This document shows, one piece after another, positions 1 through 4,858 of a stretch of DNA of 6,500 nucleotides. The notes under the pieces were generated by a model. The model had not been told where the DNA came from. It made no database searches and was given only the letters and a program-made list of their open reading frames with translations. The stretch is from the NCBI GenBank assembly GCA_017420605.1, contig JAFOIS010000234.1:1-6500 (forward strand), written 5' to 3'. Source of the stretch: Lachnospiraceae bacterium (lineage in GTDB: Bacteria > Bacillota > Clostridia > Lachnospirales > Lachnospiraceae). The number at the start of each line of letters is the position of its first letter. The stretch's first letter is position 1. The position numbers were made by a program, and so were the translations under genes.

Positions 1-278
1 ACGCTGTCGGTGTTCTTCACGCTCACGAGTTTCGTCGTTCCGTTGGAGATCACAAGCACCGCGGAGGGATTCATTTTTCCGCCGATCCCGCCGCCGCCGT
101 TGTTTTTCTTATCTCCTGCGAACGCGCCGGCACCGACGCCGAAGCTTACGTCTACAAGCGGAAGGATGATCGTATCGCCGACATGGATCGCGTCACCAAC
201 AACCGTCTTCGAGGAAATGAAGCTGTCCATCCCCCGGAAGAGCGTTTCCACCGTGTTTCTGAAATCATTATCCGCCAT
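1..278 (-). CDS. gerW: GerW/YtfJ-family sporulation protein (5' part; cut by window edge)
   Basis: The first 92 codons plus 2 nt are visible; the 3' end lies beyond base 1. The protein opens MADNDFRNTVETLF, then has VVGDAIHVGDTIILP (residues 26-40) and a glycine-rich stretch with GVGAGAF (47-53) and NNGGGGIGGKMNP (59-71), followed by a hydrophobic strand, SAVLVISNG. This order (VGdpi..gdtiIlPv.kVsfGfgaG, then Gly-rich, then P.a.LVI) is the GerW/YtfJ pattern as I know it; the B. subtilis protein is about 150 residues, so roughly 60% is present. In Bacillus the family is a spore protein needed for the cortex-lytic enzyme SleB to work in germination; transferring that role here is inference. The ATG at 278-276 is set by AGGAGG at 290-285 with a 6-nt spacer. 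It starts 1 nt after the stop of the DUF2953 gene, so the two are probably translationally coupled, as in the ytfI-ytfJ pair. Confidence 0.9.
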   Translation of the reverse strand, partial: MADNDFRNTVETLFRGMDSFISSKTVVGDAIHVGDTIILPLVDVSFGVGAGAFAGDKKNNGGGGIGGKMNPSAVLVISNGTTKLVSVKNTDS

Positions 279-279
279 T

Positions 280-1308
280 TCATGCCTCCTTGGTCTTTAA
301 GAAATGCAACACATATTTCACGTTTTTATTCACGATAATGCGAATGCCGGACGCGGCGAGCGGCCAGAGCCGCAGCCTTCCGCGAATATCGACGTCGCCT
401 TCGATCACACTGCCCCGGAACTCCGGATAAAAAGCCAGTTCCTTCCCATAGAACGGATACAGAGCGGACGCGATCGCTGTGATCTGACCGGTTTTCGCCG
501 GATCGCCGTCCCCGTACCGCACAAAGCCCCTGACATGTTTCGGAAGCAGATCCTTCAGGAAGGCGCCGAGCTCGCGGAAAATAAGCCCCAGCGCTTCCCC
601 GGTCCTTTCATCGCCAAGAAACGTAAGCAGATTATCGAGAGAACTGGTGACCTTTTTCACTTTGGCCGCCAGCGCCGAGATCTTTTTGCCGATCTTTTTC
701 AGTTTGCGGAAGGCCCTGTCTCCGGTCTCCCAGAAACGTTCCGCAAAGCTTTTCTTTCTGTTATAGTCGCGGAGAGGTCTTCCCCTGCGTTCCGATGCCT
801 TTTCGGCCCGGAGCACCTCCTCCCTCTCTTTAGCGTCCGCTGCTTTCTTCGTCTCTTCTTCGACTCGTTTTTCTTCCTTCTCTTTGGCTTTCTTCTCTTT
901 TTTGGCTTTCTTCGCCGCTTCTTTTTCTTCCGGACTCTTTTCCTTCATGCGTATACCGGCGATCTTCAGAACTTTGCCCATCTTTCCGTCTTCAAAGGTC
1001 AGGACAAAACTTACAAGATGGAGAAGCCATGTAACGGAAGCCCTGACAGCAAGTCCGTCCGTCTTTTTCACTTCGAATGAAGGCGGGTTCGTTTCGAAAT
1101 CGCCGGAAGCGATCGCTTCCTCGAGATCCCCGATCGAACCGTAAGAGACAGGTATGAATTCCGGAGGCGTTTCAGGCGTTTCTTTTACGGCGTGCAGGCG
1201 GTACCGGAACGGCACAAAAAGCACGATGATGAGGATCAGCAGAATCAGTCCGATGATAACGAGAAGTGTGATGCCGATGATCTTAAGGATAAGAAGGACG
1301 ACGGACAT
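280..1308 (-). CDS. DUF2953 domain-containing membrane protein (YtfI-like)
   Basis: The product is 342 residues. Residues 3-33 form one strongly hydrophobic N-terminal membrane segment, followed by FRYRLHA, a typical opening for this family. A soluble stretch (about 40-118) leads into a very Lys/Glu/Arg/Ala-rich segment (about 121-190), probably a long charged helix or coiled coil. The DUF2953 region follows at about 220-335, with FLGDERTGEALGLI near 230-243, the FVRYGDGDPAKTGQ block (262-275), YPFYGKE, and the GDVDIRGRLRLWPLA strand near 304-318. The biochemical function of DUF2953 is unknown. In B. subtilis the homologue YtfI is encoded beside YtfJ (GerW), and the same order occurs here, so a sporulation link is plausible but inferred. 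The ATG abuts the TAA of the preceding gene and has AGGAGG at 1322-1317, 8 nt upstream. The charged segment makes this protein longer than a minimal DUF2953 protein. Domain call is firm; role is open. Confidence 0.85.
   Translation of the reverse strand: MSVVLLILKIIGITLLVIIGLILLILIIVLFVPFRYRLHAVKETPETPPEFIPVSYGSIGDLEEAIASGDFETNPPSFEVKKTDGLAVRASVTWLLHLVSFVLTFEDGKMGKVLKIAGIRMKEKSPEEKEAAKKAKKEKKAKEKEEKRVEEETKKAADAKEREEVLRAEKASERRGRPLRDYNRKKSFAERFWETGDRAFRKLKKIGKKISALAAKVKKVTSSLDNLLTFLGDERTGEALGLIFRELGAFLKDLLPKHVRGFVRYGDGDPAKTGQITAIASALYPFYGKELAFYPEFRGSVIEGDVDIRGRLRLWPLAASGIRIIVNKNVKYVLHFLKTKEA
285..290 (-). promoter_or_regulatory. Shine-Dalgarno site of gerW
   Basis: Minus-strand AGGAGG lies inside the last codons of the DUF2953 gene (KTKEA), 6 nt before the gerW ATG at 278. 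It fixes that start and implies reinitiation or coupling across the 1-nt gap. Confidence 0.8.
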
Positions 1309-1635
1309 TTACCCGGCCTCCTTCCCGATGAGATATGAACGCATATCCGTGGACTGCGTATCCCTGAGCGTATCTTCCAGAATGGAAATAACCAGCGCTT
1401 CCGCACCTTTTCTTGTCGCCGCGACACCGACGACGGGAGGCAGAAGTCTGCAGAGCGTTTTCTGTCTGAGGAACAGCGTGTGCACGATATCAAGCTGATC
1501 TTTCGGATTTGCGGCGAGTGTGATCAGATACGCGTTCTCCGCCGGTCTCCCCTCGTCAAGACATTGACGGAGTTTTCCGGTGCCGCGCATCTTCATTTCC
1601 TCATCCAGATACAGATGGCTGTGCCAGGTCAGCAT
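1309..1635 (-). CDS. Uncharacterised 108-residue protein
   Basis: I do not recognise a named family. The protein is small, soluble-looking and mixed alpha/beta, with no signal peptide or membrane segment. Visible elements are a LYLDEEMK opening (8-15), an AYLITLAANPKDQLDIVH strand-helix unit (near 35-52), a hydrophobic strand PPVVGVAATRKGAEALVI (66-83) followed by a helix, and a C-terminal STDMRSYL. The alternation of strand, small-residue turn and helix is typical of a compact folded domain. Reality as a gene is supported by its position: it fills the gap between the PBP and DUF2953 genes on the same strand, its TAA directly abuts the next ATG, and a GGGAG (1649-1645) sits 9 nt before its ATG. 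My impression that similar small proteins occur beside wall or sporulation genes in Lachnospiraceae is from memory and unverified. A role with the PBP or the DUF2953/GerW pair would be inference from position only. Confidence 0.75.
   Translation of the reverse strand: MLTWHSHLYLDEEMKMRGTGKLRQCLDEGRPAENAYLITLAANPKDQLDIVHTLFLRQKTLCRLLPPVVGVAATRKGAEALVISILEDTLRDTQSTDMRSYLIGKEAG
1317..1322 (-). promoter_or_regulatory. Shine-Dalgarno site of the DUF2953 gene
   Basis: Minus-strand AGGAGG lies within the final codons of the 108-residue ORF, 8 nt before the ATG at 1308. Because it is embedded in the upstream gene and the stop abuts the start (TAAATG), the two genes are likely coupled in translation. 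Confidence 0.75.
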
Positions 1636-1644
1636 CCCGCACTT

Positions 1645-1649
1645 CTCCC
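1645..1649 (-). promoter_or_regulatory. Probable Shine-Dalgarno site of the 108-residue gene
   Basis: Minus-strand GGGAG lies 9 nt before the ATG at 1635. It is weaker and slightly farther than the other sites in this operon. It sits 10 nt downstream of the stem-loop at 1660-1679 and is not part of that stem, so it stays free when the hairpin forms. Confidence 0.5.
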
Positions 1650-1659
1650 GTTACGATCC

Positions 1660-1679
1660 GCATCGCTTTACAGCGATGC
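1660..1679 (-). other. Perfect intergenic stem-loop with GUAA tetraloop
   Basis: On the transcribed (minus) strand the sequence reads GCATCGCT, loop GTAA, AGCGATGC: eight uninterrupted base pairs closed by a U-A pair over a loop that fits the GNRA consensus (GUAA). It begins 10 nt after the PBP stop (TGA 1692-1690) and ends 24 nt before the ATG of the next gene. No T-run follows; the downstream bases are GGATCGTAACGG, so it does not look like an intrinsic terminator. Possible roles are mRNA 3'-end protection, an RNase processing point, or damping of expression between the wall-synthesis pair and the downstream genes. The structure is directly visible; the function is inference. Confidence 0.65.
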
Positions 1680-1689
1680 TCAAATTCCC

Positions 1690-3519
1690 TCACCTATCAT
1701 AATAACAGTCAAAAACACTTTTCGCAACCGGAACTGCAGTACGGCTTCCGCTGTATCCTTCTTCAACGATCACGGCGATCACGATGTCCGGCTCTTCCTC
1801 TTTTCCGGCGAAGCCGACAAACCACGCATGTGTGCCGAGCGTCCCGTCGGCGCGTACAAAATCGGCCGATCCCGTTTTACCGCCCGTCAGATACCCCGCG
1901 TCCTCAAACGCCGTGACCGGGCCGCCGTTCGTTACGCCGCGCATCAGTGTCATAAGAAGGGAGGCTTCCCGCCGCGTCATAAGCTCTCCGTATGTCTTCG
2001 GTGAAGCGGAGGAAAGCAGGCTGCCGTCAAAGCTTCTCGTTTCTCTGACGATCCGCGGTTCCATCAGCACGCCGCCGTTCGCGATCGCGGAAACGATGAG
2101 CGCCATATGATACGGAGACGTCAGCGTATTGCCCTGTCCGAAAGCGGTCTGCATCGTCAGAGCCGTGCCGGACGTACCGTCGAGCGTGAAGGAACTGTTG
2201 TTATAGAGCAGATCCGCGGAAGGCAGCGCCTTATTGAAAAGAAGGCTTTCCGCAGTTTCTCTGAGTTCTTTTGCGCCCGCCGTAAGGCCTATATTCGCGA
2301 AGGCACAGTTGCAGCTGTTTGTAAACGCGTCTGTAAGCGTCTCCACGCCGTGTACGGCCCCGTTGAAGCAGTGCACGGTATGACCCGCCTCGGTGTAAGC
2401 CCCTTCGCAGTCAAACGAATACGCGTCTGTGATACCGAACCTTCTCTGATATGCGAGCGCCGTTACGATCTTGAAGGTCGAACCGGGAACGTACCTTCCC
2501 TGTGTCGCGCGGTTGACCAGAACGCTGGAGCCCTCTTCGGAAATGATATCCGCGTAGTCCGCAGCGATCGTGTTCGGATCAAAATCCGGTTTGCTCAGCA
2601 TCACATACACTTCGCCGGTCTTCGGATCCAGCGCGACCACGGCACCGCGCCGGTCTCCGAGCGCGTCATACGCTGCCTGCTGCATGCGGGCATTCAGTGT
2701 CGTCACCACGTCGTCGCCGGCATCCTTCCTGTCCAGCATCATATTCATGATCCGGCTTCGGAGGTCTGCATGAGACGTCAGCAGCGTCGTATTCATGATG
2801 GATTCCACGCCGGAACGCCCGTGCGAATCGTAACCGACGACATGGGCGAATATACGGCCGAAAGGATACGTCCGCATCTCTTCTCCATCGCTGCCGGATG
2901 CTGTTTCCGCAAGAATATAGCCATCTGCGGACAGGATCCTTCCGCGTTCGATCCGCTCCGCCAGCGCTTCCTGCCGCTTGTTATAGGGCGACCGCAGATA
3001 TTCCTCGCGCTTTACGACGTTGAAATAGACGAGGTATCCGATCAGGGACAAAAACAGTATAACGAACAGGTATGCCGCGGCGACGTAGGCGCCGTTTCCT
3101 TTTCTTTTCGGCGGCCGCGCCTCTTCTTCTCCGCTCCTTCTTTCCATGCCGGGCGGTATTCCGATCCGCGGATCGCGCGGTACGCTCTCTTCCGTATCCG
3201 GCCTGCCCTGCGGAAGAATGCGTTCCGCGTGTGTATACTGTCCCTGCGGCATAATTCGTTCCGCGGAGGTATACTGCCCCTGCGGCAGAATACGGTCCTG
3301 CACCGCCGCGCTGCGGTTCTGCGGCGGCATATATCCGTGCGCGCTTACGGATCCCCCTCCGTTTCCCTGCCGGACCGGGCCGCTTTGATGATGCAGATAG
3401 GACCGCACCTCTTTACCTAATTCTTTTTCCGCCGCGTCAAGCTCCGCCGCCGCCGAGATCCTTTTCTTCGGACGCTGCGTTCCTTCGGGCTCTTTCGCGT
3501 TTTCGTTTTTCTTTTTCAA
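1690..3519 (-). CDS. Class B penicillin-binding protein (PbpA-like D,D-transpeptidase)
   Basis: This protein cross-links peptidoglycan outside the membrane, using lipid-linked strands made by its partner SEDS protein. From the TTG at 3519 it has 609 residues. The order is: a long charged, repeat-bearing cytoplasmic tail (1 to about 142), one membrane segment (about 144-168), a short dimerisation/pedestal region with RIERGRILSADGYILA (about 189-204) and YPFGRIFAHVVGYDS (218-232), then the transpeptidase domain. All three active-site motifs are present: SxxK as PGSTFK (Ser347, Lys350), SxN as SCN (402-404), and KTG as GGKTGSA (548-550). The short pedestal resembles the mycobacterial PbpA type more than PBP2/MrdA. 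There is no transglycosylase domain and no PASTA repeat. The start is uncertain. TTG 3519 has AAGGAG 6 nt upstream. An ATG at 3534 has GGGAGG directly abutting it, which is too close. A TTG at 3561 has no site. The gene overlaps the end of the SEDS gene in another frame. Confidence 0.93.
   Translation of the reverse strand: MKKKNENAKEPEGTQRPKKRISAAAELDAAEKELGKEVRSYLHHQSGPVRQGNGGGSVSAHGYMPPQNRSAAVQDRILPQGQYTSAERIMPQGQYTHAERILPQGRPDTEESVPRDPRIGIPPGMERRSGEEEARPPKRKGNGAYVAAAYLFVILFLSLIGYLVYFNVVKREEYLRSPYNKRQEALAERIERGRILSADGYILAETASGSDGEEMRTYPFGRIFAHVVGYDSHGRSGVESIMNTTLLTSHADLRSRIMNMMLDRKDAGDDVVTTLNARMQQAAYDALGDRRGAVVALDPKTGEVYVMLSKPDFDPNTIAADYADIISEEGSSVLVNRATQGRYVPGSTFKIVTALAYQRRFGITDAYSFDCEGAYTEAGHTVHCFNGAVHGVETLTDAFTNSCNCAFANIGLTAGAKELRETAESLLFNKALPSADLLYNNSSFTLDGTSGTALTMQTAFGQGNTLTSPYHMALIVSAIANGGVLMEPRIVRETRSFDGSLLSSASPKTYGELMTRREASLLMTLMRGVTNGGPVTAFEDAGYLTGGKTGSADFVRADGTLGTHAWFVGFAGKEEEPDIVIAVIVEEGYSGSRTAVPVAKSVFDCYYDR
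3019..3093 (-). other. Single transmembrane segment of the PBP
   Basis: This stretch encodes about 25 residues beginning AYVAAAYLFVILFLSLIGYL, preceded by Lys/Arg-rich sequence (RPPKRKGNG), which by the positive-inside rule puts the long N-terminal tail in the cytoplasm and the transpeptidase domain outside. It serves as a non-cleaved signal anchor. Confidence 0.85.
3206..3297 (-). repeat. 36-bp in-frame tandem repeat, about 2.5 copies, in the PBP cytoplasmic tail
   Basis: Units begin at 3206, 3242 and 3278 with an exact 36-nt period, each starting CCCTGCGG on the plus strand. Two units are full and the third is partial. In protein they give a 12-residue repeat: ILPQGQYTSAER, IMPQGQYTHAER, then ILPQG. 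The units differ mainly at scattered bases, but the protein pattern is well kept. They lie in a Gly/Pro/Gln/Arg-rich, probably disordered part of the tail. Copy number could vary between strains by slippage without breaking the frame. Confidence 0.9.
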
Positions 3520-4825
3520 TGATCTCTCCTTCATCCTCCCGCAGGATGTACAGGCCTTCAACGATCGCCAGCATCAGTATGGTGCAGATCACCGAGCTTC
3601 CGCCGTAGCTTACGAGCGGCAGCGTGATGCCGGTCATCGGAATAAATTTCGTAACGCCGCCGATCGTCAGGAACACCTGAAACGCGTATTCCGTTCCCAG
3701 ACCGATCGCGATCAGTTTGTAGAACGGGCGGCGTATCTCTATCGAAATATTGACGATCAGCAGGAACATCGTCATGCATACCAGAATCAGCGCGATACCG
3801 AATACGACGCCGAACTCCTCGCAGATCGCCGCGAAAATGAAATCCTTCGCCGCGACCGGGATCTTGCCGGGCATTCCCTCTCCGAGGCCGCTGCCGAACC
3901 AGCTGCCGGCGCTGATACCGAAAAGGCCCTGCACGATCTGATATCCCGAACTGTCATAAACTGCAAACGGATCAAGCCAGGCCTCGACACGCTGCCTGAC
4001 GTGACCGAAAAGATAATAGGCGGCAACGGAAGCCGCGGCGCCTGCGGCAAGGGCTGCGGCCGAATACCAGGGCTTTCTCGTCGCTACGAGTACCATGACA
4101 AGATATGCGATAAAGAAGACGAGCGCAGTCCCCAGGTCGGTCGACAGGACAAGGATGCCGACGTGGACGGCCGCTACGGCGGATGTTACGGCAACGCTGC
4201 CGAACGAAGTGCTGCGGGATAACTGGGCGGCCATGAAAAACACGAACGTGATCTTCACGAGTTCCGAAAACTGCACCGTAACACCGCCGATCTCGATCGA
4301 AAGCTTCGCGCCGCCGCTCGTGACCGCAAGCGCCATAACGCCCAGAAGACACAGCACGCCAACGCCTGCATAGATCCATGTAAGCCGCGGCAGAATACGA
4401 AGTTTTCTTACAATGACCGGTACAAAAAGAGCGAGCACGGTCCCGGCCGCGGCGATCACATACTGTTTGAGCGCCTTCGAAAGATCGAGCCTTGCGAGGA
4501 TCACGAAGCCGATCGAAAGAAGAAGGAGCATATTGTTGATAAGCAGCAGCGAACAGCCTTTATAGAGCAGCCTGTAAAACGCTATCGTCGCGGCGGTATA
4601 TACGATCACACCGATGAGAAGGATCAGTGTTTCAAAGCGGAATGTATGCAGGAAAATAATGATGAAACCGAGGATATCAAACAGTATGATATCCGCCGCC
4701 TGTTTTCCTTCTGTCTTTCTGCGCTTTTCTTCATCATGCTTCCGGAAATAGGTAAAGTTCCGCAGCGTAAAGAGAAGGAGAAGCAGAATGAACATATATT
4801 TGGATACGTCGGTCAGTAATTTCAA
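3437..4825 (-). CDS. FtsW/RodA/SpoVE (SEDS) family peptidoglycan polymerase
   Basis: SEDS proteins are integral membrane glycosyltransferases that polymerise lipid II into glycan strands and work with a class B PBP. This one is 462 residues with about a dozen hydrophobic segments. Family signatures are visible in order: FSELVKI (186-192, the PSE-F/L-xK motif), STDLGTA (228-234, from QPDLGTA), the extracellular loop with RVEAWLDPF...GYQIVQGL (279-301), KDFIFAAICEEFG (327-339) carrying the Asp (328) that matches the catalytic Asp of RodA/FtsW, and GITLPLVSYGGSS (399-411). The C-terminus is a charged cytoplasmic tail ending in four glycines. An extra N-terminal hydrophobic portion makes it longer than E. 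coli RodA, closer to the large RodA of the mycobacterial rodA-pbpA cluster. The start is a TTG with GGGAGG 5 nt upstream; the first in-frame ATG (codon 11) has no ribosome site. Whether it serves division, elongation or the spore cortex cannot be told from sequence, so no symbol is given. Confidence 0.93.
   Translation of the reverse strand: MKLLTDVSKYMFILLLLLFTLRNFTYFRKHDEEKRRKTEGKQAADIILFDILGFIIIFLHTFRFETLILLIGVIVYTAATIAFYRLLYKGCSLLLINNMLLLLSIGFVILARLDLSKALKQYVIAAAGTVLALFVPVIVRKLRILPRLTWIYAGVGVLCLLGVMALAVTSGGAKLSIEIGGVTVQFSELVKITFVFFMAAQLSRSTSFGSVAVTSAVAAVHVGILVLSTDLGTALVFFIAYLVMVLVATRKPWYSAAALAAGAAASVAAYYLFGHVRQRVEAWLDPFAVYDSSGYQIVQGLFGISAGSWFGSGLGEGMPGKIPVAAKDFIFAAICEEFGVVFGIALILVCMTMFLLIVNISIEIRRPFYKLIAIGLGTEYAFQVFLTIGGVTKFIPMTGITLPLVSYGGSSVICTILMLAIVEGLYILREDEGEIIEKEKRKRERARRNAASEEKDLGGGGA
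3526..3531 (-). promoter_or_regulatory. Shine-Dalgarno site deciding the PBP start
   Basis: Minus-strand AAGGAG lies within the SEDS reading frame, 6 nt before TTG 3519. It is the best-spaced site among the three candidate PBP starts (3561, 3534, 3519) and is the reason for the start chosen. Confidence 0.55.
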
Positions 4826-4830
4826 ACCAG

Positions 4831-4836
4831 CCTCCC
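4831..4836 (-). promoter_or_regulatory. Shine-Dalgarno site of the SEDS gene (TTG start)
   Basis: Minus-strand GGGAGG followed by CTGGT and then TTG at 4825. This 5-nt spacing supports the non-ATG start and sits in the 33-nt spacer after the U32 gene. Confidence 0.75.
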
Positions 4837-4837
4837 G

Positions 4838-4849
4838 TAAGGCGCCTTA
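4838..4849. repeat. Perfect 12-bp palindrome in the U32-SEDS spacer
   Basis: TAAGGCGCCTTA is its own reverse complement. On the minus strand an overlapping alternative fold is GGCGC, loop ATAAG, GCGCC. It lies between the U32 stop (4861-4859) and the SEDS ribosome site. There is no T-run after it, so a terminator is unlikely. It could be a small mRNA hairpin or chance. Confidence 0.35.
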
Positions 4850-4858
4850 TGCGCCGCT

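Noticed and set aside
304..1080. A 258-codon plus-strand frame with a Phe/Leu-rich stretch resembling a membrane protein
   Set aside because: The Phe/Leu runs are the complement of the Lys/Glu-rich codons of the DUF2953 gene; there is no supporting ribosome site or domain.
1649..1660. The 12-mer CGTTACGATCCG recurring near 5699-5710
   Set aside because: The second copy is inside U32 coding sequence with no shared flanks; a single 12-nt match is compatible with chance and shows no mobile-element structure.
1660..1679. Intrinsic terminator after the PBP gene
   Set aside because: The stem is good but no U-tract follows on either strand, so termination is not supported.
1636..1689. Possible promoter in the spacer before the 108-residue gene
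   Set aside because: No pair of -35/-10-like hexamers with normal spacing is visible on the minus strand; only the hairpin and a weak ribosome site stand out.
2107..3420. A 437-codon open frame on the plus strand opposite the PBP gene
   Set aside because: It is antisense to a gene with all catalytic PBP motifs. Its translation is Arg/His/Cys-rich without domain pattern, as expected for a shadow frame in GC-biased coding DNA.
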